Shown here: positions 33,001-41,023 of the stretch, piece by piece | Position numbering within the stretch: position 1 is the stretch's first letter | Layout of the letters: each line of letters opens with the position of its first letter | From: Streptomyces polyasparticus | GTDB taxonomy: Bacteria; Actinomycetota; Actinomycetes; Streptomycetales; Streptomycetaceae | Direction of reading: 5' to 3' | Assembly (NCBI RefSeq): GCF_014493765.1 | Contig: NZ_JACTVJ010000020.1 | Span: 62,001-126,000, forward strand | DNA: 64,000 nucleotides | Program-made: the position numbers and the translations under genes | The notes under the pieces: model-generated | Databases searched by the model: none | What the model was told of the DNA's origin: nothing | The model's input: the letters and a program-made list of their open reading frames with translations, nothing else

Positions 33001-33352
33001 GCGCCGTGTTGGCGGAGGCGCGGACGGCCCGGCCCGCGAGGGGCAGCGCCGACAGGACGCCGAAACGGTTGTCCTCCGCCTTCAGGACGGGCAGCTCCTC
33101 GGTGAGGAAGGCGCTCAGGGCGGCGGGTCCACCGGTCAGCGCACGCGCCGCGGCATCGCGTACCGCCTTGCCGCCGGTCTTGAACGCCCAGACCGCCTTG
33201 CCGCGGTCCGTGTCGGGCAGGCCGGTGTCGACGGGCTCCTCGACGGCGTGGGCGATGCCCGGGCCGAGCACGAGGCTCGACGTCGCGGCGACGGCCGTGC
33301 CGGCGGCGAGCGTGGCGAGTACGCGCCGTCTGCTCCAGAAGATGGTGTCCAC
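30014..33352 (-). CDS. Tat-exported ALF-repeat protein with hydrophobic C-terminus, putative secreted effector
   Basis: The 1112-residue product has a twin-arginine signal (WSRRRVLATLAAGTAVA, cleavage near AHA). It then has ALF-type short helical repeats (LNNSGPAVKREANKALTADT, LNTATPEVKKYAERALNDGS), a long Ala-rich coiled-coil stretch (roughly 250-580), a second ALF block (FRVLNENPGPAVRAKAQAAL) and a second Ala-rich coil. The C-terminal 110 residues are hydrophobic and Gly-rich (GVISVGIAASAFFFPPAAPV, ILGVAGTVGLVSWGLSGVAA). ALF proteins are actinobacterial and often end in variable, toxin-like domains; this end could insert in membranes. The GTG at 33352 follows AAGGA at good spacing and gives the Tat motif at the correct distance. 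Confidence 0.8.
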   Translation of the reverse strand: MDTIFWSRRRVLATLAAGTAVAATSSLVLGPGIAHAVEEPVDTGLPDTDRGKAVWAFKTGGKAVRDAAARALTGGPAALSAFLTEELPVLKAEDNRFGVLSALPLAGRAVRASANTALSAGDQAVAAYLAGGYRTDLHEDLRQATFTVLNNSGPAVKREANKALTADTDTALKTFLTKTVVTAQQEDDRVAVFTLLNTATPEVKKYAERALNDGSPDAIRTFLTSGQYIARARDEEAATIDQLVAIVQREGKIAGLQTEQAVAASEKAKDAAEKAKAAALRAAEEARAAQNDVARSAKAANAAASAAQGAASAANRAIAASRTAQNASHRAALAAQAAAAAAATAGNAAARAYSAAIAASKDAGKAEAANQAAQGAKAAAAKARTAAAAADKASIASRSAASAGSAAASAAQNAAAAAGASAEAAAASGAAQSQAAAARAAAAEADAAAARATKAAGTAQTLAGRAADAAAVARDAANSAADHAYAAAAAAEEAYAHAGEAVEYAKRSTTYANAATDAATKAHNAVLKAAEVEQDARTAETAHLAEEVELCVAEARLKAKAETAAALAADRERTEVDRTSSEIKDLIAAAESAMSSGDTAKAVADGRFAATKLLAVTGSWTREAAEFALAGNDEDVLNWLDADRVLAQRLDDRETVLGVARMSTADIAEAAHTALASTDDDAPTRFLSSGFVTSGAETYRVRIFRVLNENPGPAVRAKAQAALDAGTAAAMHRFLSLELAEAVKEDDNVEILRLLDTGGIYMKAAAQIALEGSAKMRRSFVAAGQFDAARLDHDHATHVAAVRASLAHATKIALKALEDASYAQKAAAEARDAAQEATDWAAKAGDYAKDAEAARDEARRNADAADASATKAAESAATAKNAARTAKAAAATANYAMSRALVSAREAVSYANQAQASASQAQASALAAGKSKAEAAAAASAAKKIVADKRRAEAEAKAQTIAMEAVAHETNGTSPVSEGNTEYWGLWPEDIGREKDWHEAVGHWSTVTGVISVGIAASAFFFPPAAPVILGVAGTVGLVSWGLSGVAAILAGTSYGFDSEQWSEDMGMFVVGGIFAGMGTVISKAGLANEVGSKIFGVASGVAGGVADLFDW

Positions 33353-33683
33353 AACAGTCCTTCGGGAAGGGGAAGGGGAAGGTCGGCGGACCCGCAGGGG
33401 AAGGGCGCGACGTGACCTTAGACGCCTGAATTCCGTTTGGCTACCGCGCAGTTGGTGTTCATCAATCGCTGACACATCGGTTGCGGATTCTTGATACGAC
33501 TCCGTACAACCTTTTCCCGATATGGCGCACATCACATTCCCGACTCGCGGGTTACCCCAGTTCTGACCGTTTTCGGAATTGGACGTTCCAGGAACTCACC
33601 GCTTCGATACGGGACTTGGGCCGCAGGGGGCGGCGATTCCCATTTCCGTCGACTTCCTGTCGACTGCGACTTCTAGGACAGTG
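33353..33683. promoter_or_regulatory. Divergent intergenic region ALF protein / 33684 gene
   Basis: The 331-bp gap contains lower-GC segments (about 33430-33600) suited to two promoters. I found no clear operator, repeat or small gene. Confidence 0.45.
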
Positions 33684-34202
33684 ATGAAGCCACGCAGCGC
33701 TTTGATGCGCATTCTGGGTGCCGCCACCGCGGCCGGCGCCCTGGCATGGGCCGTGATGGCGGGGGCCCCGGACTCCGGTGCGGGCAGCACCGGCGAGCGG
33801 GCCGCGGCCGTCGCCGACGCCGCCCCCGGGTATGCCGTCGAGGACTACAACTACCCGAACGCCGAGAAGATCCTGGCCGAAAAGAACATTGTGCTGAAGC
33901 GCGGTGACGGTCACATAGTCCTTGCCGACTGCGCGAGCGAAACCGGGCTTCTCGAAGTCTGGGCCCGCTCCCAGGAAAAGATCTGCTTCAAGGTCACCGG
34001 CACCAGCGGCTGGCTCACCCTGGAAATTCCCTCGGTGTACGGAATCAAGGGCAGCGTCGACCAGTCGGCACAGGTCGACATGACGGTCGACGGCGAGGAG
34101 AAGTCCTTCGACGTGCCCAAGAATAACTACGCAGCGGTGGGCGAGAGTGCGGACCCCGAGGGCCGCGAACACATTCTCGTCGAAATCCGGACAGCCAAGT
34201 AG
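33684..34202 (+). CDS. Secreted protein of unknown function
   Basis: The 172-residue product has an N-terminal signal or anchor (LMRILGAATAAGALAWAVMA) and a compact beta-rich domain with one Cys pair (VLADCASETGLLEVW, EKICFKVTGTSGWLTLEIP) and VYGIKGSVDQSAQVDMTVDG. It looks like a small extracellular domain stabilised by a disulfide. It lies 34 bp before the trypsin-fold/FG-GAP gene, so they are probably one operon, and its product could bind or protect that protein. No family is recognised. A GTG sits one codon before the chosen ATG. Confidence 0.75.
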   Translation: MKPRSALMRILGAATAAGALAWAVMAGAPDSGAGSTGERAAAVADAAPGYAVEDYNYPNAEKILAEKNIVLKRGDGHIVLADCASETGLLEVWARSQEKICFKVTGTSGWLTLEIPSVYGIKGSVDQSAQVDMTVDGEEKSFDVPKNNYAAVGESADPEGREHILVEIRTAK

Positions 34203-34236
34203 CCGCCGCCGACCTGCGATTGAGGAATTGATCTCC

Positions 34237-36450
34237 ATGCAGCACTCCCCCAGGCGATCCCGCCTGGCCGCGCTCGGCGCGGCCCTGGCCGCCGGGTCGC
34301 TCGCGCTGTGCGCGGCGCCCGCCTCGGCTGTGAACGGCACGCCCGTGTCCGATGCGGACACCACGTACGCGTACACCGCGCAGATCACCGTCGGCCCGCA
34401 CGACCGCGGCTGCTCCGCGGTCCTCGTGGACACCGAGTGGCTGATGACGGCGGCCAGTTGTTTCGCCGCCGACCCGGCCGTCTCGCTCGCGGTGCCCGCC
34501 GGCGCACCCGCCAAGAACACCACCGCCGTGATCGGCCGCGCCGACCTGGGCGGCACCCAGGGCGCCGAGCGCCGTGTGGTGCAGCTGGTGCCGCGCACCG
34601 ACCGCGACGTGGTCCTGGCGCGCCTGAACCGGCCGGTCACCAACGTCACGCCGATCGCGCTGGCGACCACCGCGCCGGTGACCGGCGAGGAGCTGAAGTT
34701 CTCCGGCCACGGCCGGTCGAAGACCGAGTGGGCGCCGCTGAGGCTGCACACCGGTGCGTTCACCGTCGACTCCGCCGCGACCACCACCGCCACCGTGACC
34801 GGCAAGGACTCGGCCGCGTGCGGCGGCGACGCGGGCGGTCCGGTCGTACGCTCCGGCAAGCTCGCCGGGCTGGTCAGCCAGACCTCCGCCGGCGGCTGCT
34901 ACGGCATCGACCCCGCTGTCACCTCCACCACCGGCGTCATGGCCCGGGTCGACGACCTTGCCTCCTGGGTGAGTTCGACCGTGGGCGCGACGCGGATCAC
35001 CGACTTCAACGGGGACGGCGCGGAGGACATCGCGATCGGCGACCCGGCGGCCACGGTGGGCACCGTGACGAGCGCGGGCCTGGTGCGCATCTCCTACGGC
35101 GGGGGCAAGGGCACCGCCGAGATCAACCAGGACCTCGACTGGGTGGCCGGCGGGGCCGAGCAGAGCGACTGGTTCGGCGAGCAGCTCGCGACCGTGGACT
35201 ACAACGAGGACGGGTACACCGACCTCGTCGTCGGCACCCCCAACGAGGCCGTGGGCACCGCCACCGACGCCGGTTTCGTGGATGTCCTCTACGGCGCGCC
35301 CGGCGGTCTGGGCTCCGGGACCCTGAAGAGCACCCACTACGAGCAGGGCGCGGGCAGCGGCGCGATCAAGGCCTCCGCTTCGGAGGCCGGCGACCGGATG
35401 GGTCACGCGGTCGCCGCGGCCACCACGCGGGCCGGTGAGCCGTATCTGCTGATCGGCAATCCCGGTGAGGCCCTCGGCACGGTCAAGACCGCGGGCTCCG
35501 CCTTCTACGTCACCAACTCCACCAGCGTGGCCGTCCACCAGGACAAGACCGGTGTGCCGGGCGCCTCGGAGGAAGGCGACCGGTTCGGCGCCTCGCTCGC
35601 CGCGAATGCCAACCACGCCGTGATCGGCAGCCCCAGCGAGGCCATCGGCGCCGACAAGGAGGCCGGCGGTCTGGCGGTGTTCGACCCGAACAAGCTGAAC
35701 GCCGAGAACAGCCCCACCCCGCTGTTCGGCCTCGACCAGGACCTGGACGGGATCTCCGGCGGCGCCGAGGCCGGTGACGACTTCGCCGCCTCGCTCGCCC
35801 TGACCGCCTACCGGCACACGGCCGCGGCCACCGGTGCCACCGACTCGATGCTGGCGATCGGCTCACCGGGCGAGGCCCTGTCCGTGGACGGCGGTGCCAC
35901 GCAGCGCGCCGACGCGGGCAGCGTCGCCCTCGTGCGCATCAAGGCCGACGGGACCTGGGACCAGACGGGTTCGCTGTGGCAGGGCACCGGTGACGACGAT
36001 GTCGTCGGCACCGCCGAGGCGGGCGACCGTATGGGCGAGCGGGTCACGGCCGTGAACACCGCGCCCCGCGCGGTGGGCACCGCGGCCACGCTGAGGATCG
36101 CGGTCGGCACGCCCAACGAGGCCGTGGGCACCGCCGCGAAGGCGGGTGCCATCCACACGTTCTCGCTGCTCGGCACCCCGGGCGCCAACGACAAGTGGAT
36201 CGAGGCCGGCGACGGCGACGGCATCCCCGGCACCGCGGGCGCCGACCAGTACCTGGGCCGCAGCATCCACCTGACCGGCACCAAGCTGTACGCCGGCATG
36301 CCCTACGGGCCCAGCTCCCAGGGCGCCCTGTACGCCCTGCCGATGTCCAACGTCACGGCGGGCGGCGCGATCGGCCCCGTCACCACGTACAAGCCGGGCA
36401 CCGGCGGCTTCCCGGCCACGGGCTCGCGCTTCGGGTACAACGCGCGCTGA
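34237..36450 (+). CDS. Secreted trypsin-fold pseudoprotease with FG-GAP (integrin alpha-like) repeats
   Basis: The 737-residue product has a Sec signal (cleavage near ASA/VNG), then a chymotrypsin-fold domain (about 30-250) and seven or so FG-GAP beta-propeller repeats (FNGDGAEDIAIGDPAATVG, YNEDGYTDLVVGTPNEAVG and later copies). In the protease domain the triad is broken: the usual AAHC is AASC (Ser74 for His) and GDSGG is GDAGG (Ala199 for Ser), while Asp124 in RDVVLARL is kept. It should be catalytically dead and act by binding. FG-GAP repeats carry Asp-rich calcium loops (DFNGDGAED). It follows a small secreted-protein gene. Confidence 0.88.
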   Translation: MQHSPRRSRLAALGAALAAGSLALCAAPASAVNGTPVSDADTTYAYTAQITVGPHDRGCSAVLVDTEWLMTAASCFAADPAVSLAVPAGAPAKNTTAVIGRADLGGTQGAERRVVQLVPRTDRDVVLARLNRPVTNVTPIALATTAPVTGEELKFSGHGRSKTEWAPLRLHTGAFTVDSAATTTATVTGKDSAACGGDAGGPVVRSGKLAGLVSQTSAGGCYGIDPAVTSTTGVMARVDDLASWVSSTVGATRITDFNGDGAEDIAIGDPAATVGTVTSAGLVRISYGGGKGTAEINQDLDWVAGGAEQSDWFGEQLATVDYNEDGYTDLVVGTPNEAVGTATDAGFVDVLYGAPGGLGSGTLKSTHYEQGAGSGAIKASASEAGDRMGHAVAAATTRAGEPYLLIGNPGEALGTVKTAGSAFYVTNSTSVAVHQDKTGVPGASEEGDRFGASLAANANHAVIGSPSEAIGADKEAGGLAVFDPNKLNAENSPTPLFGLDQDLDGISGGAEAGDDFAASLALTAYRHTAAATGATDSMLAIGSPGEALSVDGGATQRADAGSVALVRIKADGTWDQTGSLWQGTGDDDVVGTAEAGDRMGERVTAVNTAPRAVGTAATLRIAVGTPNEAVGTAAKAGAIHTFSLLGTPGANDKWIEAGDGDGIPGTAGADQYLGRSIHLTGTKLYAGMPYGPSSQGALYALPMSNVTAGGAIGPVTTYKPGTGGFPATGSRFGYNAR

Positions 36451-36467
36451 GTTGCCTCTGTCCGTGA

Positions 36468-36516
36468 CAACGGGCCGCCCCCAAGGACCAGTTGGGTCTT
36501 CGGGGGCGGCCCGTTG
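36468..36516. terminator. Strong bidirectional hairpin
   Basis: A perfect 15-bp stem CAACGGGCCGCCCCC with its complement lies between the FG-GAP gene and the convergent frameshifted gene. Confidence 0.85.
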
Positions 36517-36523
36517 TGCCCGG

Positions 36524-37043
36524 TCACGTGCACAGTTCGAGGTGGGGGTGGTCCGGAGTGGCCGGGCAGACGTAGAGCTGGAGGTTGTTGCCGCCGGCGA
36601 TGTCGATCAGGGTGAAGTCGCCGTGGTCGGCCCTGCGAAGAGCCGGCACCTCGGGCGGCGGCTGCTCCTCGGGGATCCAGGTCCCGCTGCCGCCGTCCCA
36701 TTCCAAGGAGGCGATGGTGAGGAGGGGGACCTCCTCGGTGCCGCACTCGGGGCAGGAGCGGTCGACAGGGTCACCGACGGCCCAGGATCGGGCCGTCGGA
36801 CCACGGCCGGCCCACCTTGATCCGCTCCCAGTTCTGCCGTTCCTCAGGGGTGACCTCGGTCGCCTCGGGGTCGAGACGCAGCCGCTCCTCCGCGGCGGCA
36901 CGGTCGCGGCGCAGCAGCCGGACGTCGTCCGGCGAGTGGACCGTCCGCCACGCATGGCTGTCGTGCGGCTCGTCGCAGTACGGCACGTTCGAGGGCGGCT
37001 CCCTCAGATCCAGTGACCGCGAGACGACCTTCAGGAGACCCAT
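36524..37043 (-). pseudogene. Frameshifted gene: Cys-rich protein of unknown function
   Basis: Two overlapping minus frames make one plausible protein. The first (start ATG 37043 or GTG 36986) gives VPYCDEPHDSHAWRTVHSPD, then TPEERQNWERIKVGRPWSDG and ends at a TGA (36771-36773). The second frame has no start codon of its own near the junction and continues GDPVDRSCPECGTEEVPLL, then TLIDIAGGNNLQLYVCPATP to 36524. Cys pairs (CPEC) suggest zinc binding. A +1 shift of one base around 36771-36785 would join them to about 170-200 residues. It may be a real mutation, a sequencing error, or programmed shifting at CGG-TGA-C. Function is unknown. Confidence 0.65.
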
Positions 37044-37428
37044 GAATGACAAGGAGTTCGTCGAGAAGGTGCGGGACAGGCCGGAGATGTTCGGCCTCGA
37101 CCGCACGTATCACCCGACGGCCATGCTCCTGCTCGGATACGACTTGGCAAGCTCCGGCGGTGTGCTGCGTGGTTTCACCGAATGGCTCGTGGTGCGCAAG
37201 GGCGAGTGCTCCAGCTTGGTCTGGTTCGCTCTCGTCCTTGAGGACGCGGTTCCCGGTGTCGTACTGCGGAATCCACGGCAGATCGAGCCGGAGCACCAGG
37301 AGCAGGCCGTGGAGCATCTGTTCCGGCTGGTGCTCGCATTCCTGGACATGCGGGACGACAAGCGGGAACTGGCGGCGATGTATGCGCGCTACGACCGCAT
37401 GAACTCATCGTTCTACGGGACGAGTTGA
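37042..37428 (+). CDS. Small hypothetical protein
   Basis: The 128-residue product (MNDKEFVEKVRDRPEMFGLD, then LVVRKGECSSLVWFALVLED and HQEQAVEHLFRLVLAFLDMR) is predicted soluble and mostly helical. An AGGAGA ribosome binding site precedes the ATG. The start shares its CATG with the possible ATG of the frameshifted gene on the other strand. I recognise no family; paired small genes of this type often come from toxin-immunity remnants, but nothing here proves that. Confidence 0.65.
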   Translation: MNDKEFVEKVRDRPEMFGLDRTYHPTAMLLLGYDLASSGGVLRGFTEWLVVRKGECSSLVWFALVLEDAVPGVVLRNPRQIEPEHQEQAVEHLFRLVLAFLDMRDDKRELAAMYARYDRMNSSFYGTS

Positions 37429-37441
37429 GGTCCGGACAGCG

Positions 37442-37478
37442 CGAAGGGGCGCCACCCCGGCCGGGTGGCGCCCCTTCG
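37442..37478. terminator. Bidirectional hairpin between convergent genes
   Basis: A perfect 16-bp stem CGAAGGGGCGCCACCC with its complement and a 5-nt loop separates the small hypothetical gene and the Nramp gene. Confidence 0.85.
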
Positions 37479-37501
37479 TCGTTCAGGCCACACGGAACGG
37501 A

Positions 37502-38806
37502 TCAGAAGAAGCTCGCCCAGTCCATGTCCCAGATCTGCTTCACCGCGAGGACCAGGAAGAGCAGGCCCGCGATGATGAGCATCGCGTTGCTGACGCCGAG
37601 TGGGCGGTTGCGCCATTCGGCCGGGACGCGGGAGGAGTTGAGGAGCCAGATCAGCGTCAGGGCCAGGAACGGCATGAAGGCCGCGCCCAGGACTCCGTAG
37701 ATGATGATCAGGCGGAAGGGCTGGTCGATGAAGAGCAGGATCATCGGCGGGAAGGTCAGCCAGAGCAGGTACGCGCGGAACGGGAGCGACTTCTCGCGCG
37801 CGCCCGAGGCGACCTCGGCGCCGGTGGACTCGCCGCGGCCGCGGGTGCGTTCGGCGAAGTCCGCGAACATCAGGCTGACGCCGTGCCACACACCGATCAG
37901 CGAGGTGAAGGACGTGGCGAAGAAGCCGACGAGGAAGAGCTTGGCGGTGGCGGCTCCGTACTCCTTCTCCAGGATGCCGGAAAGCTGGACGAGGCCCTGG
38001 TCACCCTTGGCGAGGGCGATGTTGGCCGAGTGCAGCATCTCGGCGCCCACGAAGAGCATCGCGATGACGAAGATGCCGGTGGTGATGTAGGCGACGCGGT
38101 TGTCCAGGCGCATCACCTTCATCCAGCCGGTGTTGGTCCAGCCCTTGGCGTTCACCCAATAGCCGTACGCCGCAAGGGTGATGGTGCCGCCGACGCCGCC
38201 GATCAGGCCGAGCGTGTTGAGGATCGAGTCCTCGGCGTCGGGCACGACCGGGAGCAGGCCCGCGAAGGCGTCGGCGAGGTTGGGCGTGACGCGGATCGCG
38301 AGGTAGACGGTCACCAGGAACATGACGCCGACGAGGATCGTCATGACCTTCTCGAAGACCGCGTACTTGTTGAACCAGACGAAGGCCAGGCCGATCAGGC
38401 CCGTGCCGATCGCCCACCACTTCAGGTCGATGCCGGCGTCCGGGAAGAGGGCCTGGAGCGGCAGTCCGGACGAGGACATGGCGGCCGCGCCGTACACGAA
38501 GCCCCAGATGATCACGTAGACGACGAAGAACCAGGTCGTCCACTTGCCGAGGCTGGCCCAGCCGTCGAAGAGGGTGCGGCCCGTGGACAGATGCCAGCGG
38601 CCGGCCGCCTCCGCGAGGGAGATCTTGACGACGCAGCCGATGATGGCGGCCCACAGGAGCGTGTAGCCGAAGTTGCTGCCCGCGATCAGGGTGGCCACCA
38701 GGTCACCCGCGCCGACGCCGGTGGCGGCGACGACGATGCCCGGGCCGATGTACTTCCAACTCGATTTGCGTGGTGCGGTGTTCGTCCCGGTTTCTGTGTC
38801 TGCCAT
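37502..38806 (-). CDS. Nramp-related divalent metal transporter lacking the DPGN motif
   Basis: The 434-residue product has about 11 membrane helices of the Nramp fold: YIGPGIVVAATGVGAGDLVA at TM1, then GFVYGAAAMSSSGLPLQALF and the TM6 region GGVGGTITLAAYGYW. In classical MntH/Nramp proteins TM1 has DPGN and TM6 has MPH; here these are GAGD and an AAYGYW sequence. Metal coordination must therefore differ. Relatives include bacterial Nramp-related magnesium or unknown-substrate transporters. It is a single gene with a terminator; no MntR-like site was seen. It should not be assumed to carry manganese or iron. Confidence 0.82.
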   Translation of the reverse strand: MADTETGTNTAPRKSSWKYIGPGIVVAATGVGAGDLVATLIAGSNFGYTLLWAAIIGCVVKISLAEAAGRWHLSTGRTLFDGWASLGKWTTWFFVVYVIIWGFVYGAAAMSSSGLPLQALFPDAGIDLKWWAIGTGLIGLAFVWFNKYAVFEKVMTILVGVMFLVTVYLAIRVTPNLADAFAGLLPVVPDAEDSILNTLGLIGGVGGTITLAAYGYWVNAKGWTNTGWMKVMRLDNRVAYITTGIFVIAMLFVGAEMLHSANIALAKGDQGLVQLSGILEKEYGAATAKLFLVGFFATSFTSLIGVWHGVSLMFADFAERTRGRGESTGAEVASGAREKSLPFRAYLLWLTFPPMILLFIDQPFRLIIIYGVLGAAFMPFLALTLIWLLNSSRVPAEWRNRPLGVSNAMLIIAGLLFLVLAVKQIWDMDWASFF

Positions 38807-38965
38807 GCGTCTCTCCCCGCTCGTCCCCAGTGATCGAGATCACCGGTCACCATCGGCGGTTTCCGGCCGTGGCACAAGAGGGCGGGCGGGACTCGGCCTT
38901 GACGGGACCATGCCACTCCCCCACGATGACCCCGCACAACCGCACCCGCCTCACCGCATAGCGGA

Positions 38966-39040
38966 CACCGCACCGCCGCACTCGCACCACCGCATTCGGC
39001 ACCGCCGCACGCGCACCACCGCACCCGCACCGCCGCACAC
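38966..39040. repeat. Imperfect 28-29-bp tandem repeats before the carboxypeptidase gene
   Basis: Two to three units built from CACCGCCGCAC and CGCACCACCGCA lie in the 275-bp gap between the divergent Nramp and carboxypeptidase genes. They are low-complexity and may be slippage products; promoters are expected on both sides of them. Confidence 0.65.
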
Positions 39041-39081
39041 GCGTCGCCATGAGCCACCCCCACCACGCTTACGGAGATGTC

Positions 39082-40419
39082 ATGCGTCTACGCATCCGCG
39101 GGAAGAGAACCGCGGCCCTCGCCGCGGTCATAGCCCTCGCACTCGCCGCACCGCTCACCGCCGACGCCTCGCCCGACGAGGCACGTGCCGCGGCGGCCGC
39201 CCAGGAGGAGAGCCGGCAGCAGTACGAGATCCATGTGCACAGCAACAAGCTCGACCGGGCCGCCGTCACGAGGATCGCCAAGTCCGGCGTCTCCATCGAC
39301 GAGAGCGACGGACACACCGTCGTCGTCACGGCCAATGCCGCCCAGGCCAGGCAACTGCGGGGCCAGGGCTACGAGTTGGAGCCGCTCGGCGCCGTACCGG
39401 AGCGCCTGGAAGGCGCGGACGTCAAGCCGCTCGACTTCCCGTCGGCCGACTCGCGCTATCACAACTACGCGGAGATGAACGCGGAGATCAACCAGCGGAT
39501 GTCCGCGTATCCGTCGATCATGAGCAAGCGCGTGATCGGCAAGTCGTACCAGGGCCGGGACATCGTCGCCATCAAGATCAGTGACAACGTGGCGAGCGAC
39601 GAGGCCGAGCCCGAGGTCCTGTTCACGCACCACCAGCACGCGCGTGAGCACCTCACCGTCGAGATGGCGCTCTATCTGATACGTGAACTCGGCGCCGGCT
39701 ACGGCTCGGACTCGCGGATCACGAACATGGTCAACGGCCGCGAGATCTGGATCATCCCGGACGTCAACCCGGACGGCGGCGAGTACGACATCGCCACCGG
39801 CTCGTACCGCTCGTGGCGCAAGAACCGGCAGCCCAACTCCGGTTCGTCGTACGTCGGTACGGACCTCAACCGCAACTGGAACTACCGTTGGGGCTGCTGC
39901 GGCGGCTCCTCGGGATCGACCTCGTCGGAGACCTACCGCGGCCCCTCGGCCGAGTCGGCGCCCGAGGTGCAGGTCGTGGCGAACTTCGTGCGCAGCCGGA
40001 TCGTCGGCGGCAAGCAGCAGCTCAAGGCGGGCATCGACTTCCACACGTACAGCGAGCTGGTGCTCTGGCCGTACGGCTACACGTACAACGACACCGCGAC
40101 GGGTCTGACGGCGGACGACCGCAACGCGCATGCGACCGTCGGCCAGAAGATGGCGGCCTCCAACGGCTATACGCCGCAGCAGTCGAGCGATCTGTACATC
40201 ACGGACGGATCCATCGGCGACTGGATGTGGGGATCGCAGAAGATCTTCCACTACACCTTCGAGATGTATCCGCGGTCGTCGAGCGGCGGCGGCTTCTACC
40301 CGCCCGACGAGGTGATCGAGCGGGAGACCTCGCGCAACCGGGACGCGGTCCTTCAACTCCTGGAGAACGCGGACTGCATGTACCGGTCCATCGGCAAGGA
40401 GGCGCAGTACTGCGCCTGA
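39082..40419 (+). CDS. Secreted M14-family zinc carboxypeptidase
   Basis: The 445-residue preproprotein has a Sec signal ([20 protein letters not shown]), a propeptide of about 90 residues and the M14 catalytic domain. Zinc ligands are seen in [12 protein letters not shown] (His and Glu) and [16 protein letters not shown] (second His). The catalytic Glu is in [21 protein letters not shown] holds the substrate-binding Asn-Arg. CC in GCCGGSS and the late DCMYR suggest disulfides. It fits Streptomyces carboxypeptidase T-like enzymes that trim peptides outside the cell. An ATG with GGAG at 5-bp spacing marks the start. Confidence 0.93.
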   Translation: MRLRIRGKRTAALAAVIALALAAPLTADASPDEARAAAAAQEESRQQYEIHVHSNKLDRAAVTRIAKSGVSIDESDGHTVVVTANAAQARQLRGQGYELEPLGAVPERLEGADVKPLDFPSADSRYHNYAEMNAEINQRMSAYPSIMSKRVIGKSYQGRDIVAIKISDNVASDEAEPEVLFTHHQHAREHLTVEMALYLIRELGAGYGSDSRITNMVNGREIWIIPDVNPDGGEYDIATGSYRSWRKNRQPNSGSSYVGTDLNRNWNYRWGCCGGSSGSTSSETYRGPSAESAPEVQVVANFVRSRIVGGKQQLKAGIDFHTYSELVLWPYGYTYNDTATGLTADDRNAHATVGQKMAASNGYTPQQSSDLYITDGSIGDWMWGSQKIFHYTFEMYPRSSSGGGFYPPDEVIERETSRNRDAVLQLLENADCMYRSIGKEAQYCA

Positions 40420-40425
40420 CCGGCC

Positions 40426-40968
40426 TCAGGCTCTGTTGAGGAGCTGGGCCTGGTAGTACGCCGCTACCGGGCCCAGCTCCGTGAGCCACGCGATCAGCTT
40501 CTGCTGCTTCTTCGCGTTGACCACGCACTCGTGGAACCAGCCGGCGGCGTGGGTGATGCCCACCCGCAGGTGGACGCCCTGGGCCGTGTAGTGCAGGGCG
40601 GTGATCTGCTCCCACGGATGGTCGGTGACCTGGCCGCCCAGGTCGAAGGAGACGCCCTCGCCGTCGATGACGAGGGCGTTGGTCTTGTCGAACGCCACGA
40701 ACTCGGGTCCGGTGGGCACCGGTTGGGGCGCGTACTGCGGGGGCGGCGGGATCTGGCCGGGGTGTGGGTACTGGCCGGGGTGTGGGTACTGGCCGGGTGG
40801 CGGGGACTGGCCGGGTGGCGGGGACTGGCCGGGTGGCGGGTACTGGCCGGGTGGCGTCGCGGCGCCGTACCCGGGTGACGCCCCGGGGCCGTACGCCGGG
40901 GGCGTGGCAGGTCCGTACGCGGGAGGCGGGCCGAAGGACTGTGTGCCGCCGTCGTGGTCCGCCGTCAT
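40426..40968 (-). CDS. Hypothetical protein with Pro/Gln/Gly/Tyr repeat tail
   Basis: The 180-residue product has about 85 residues of repeats (PPGQSPPPGQ, YPHPGQYPHPGQ, AYGPATPP) and a C-terminal domain of about 95 residues (EFVAFDKTNALVIDGEGVSF, HPWEQITALHYTAQGVHLRV) that looks like a small beta-rich PH-like fold. There is no signal peptide or membrane helix. The DNA coding the repeats is itself a tandem array (about 40755-40855). Function is unknown; it is convergent with the carboxypeptidase gene, 6 bp apart. Confidence 0.75.
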   Translation of the reverse strand: MTADHDGGTQSFGPPPAYGPATPPAYGPGASPGYGAATPPGQYPPPGQSPPPGQSPPPGQYPHPGQYPHPGQIPPPPQYAPQPVPTGPEFVAFDKTNALVIDGEGVSFDLGGQVTDHPWEQITALHYTAQGVHLRVGITHAAGWFHECVVNAKKQQKLIAWLTELGPVAAYYQAQLLNRA

Positions 40969-41023
40969 CCCGGTTCTCCTCGCGCATCGCCGTCAGGGCT
41001 TCGGTGCCCCTCGGCGGCGCGGG

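Noticed and set aside
30014-33352. rRNA, tRNA or other structured RNA genes in the window
   Set aside because: No cloverleaf, rRNA block or riboswitch-like core was found in any intergenic region.
29948-33415. 1155-codon plus-strand frame opposite the ALF-repeat gene
   Set aside because: It is Gly/Arg/Leu-rich text mirrored from the Ala-rich coiled coil; the minus frame has a Tat signal and ALF repeats.
38966-39040. CRISPR-like appearance of the repeats before the carboxypeptidase gene
   Set aside because: Units are contiguous, imperfect and have no spacers; no cas genes are near.
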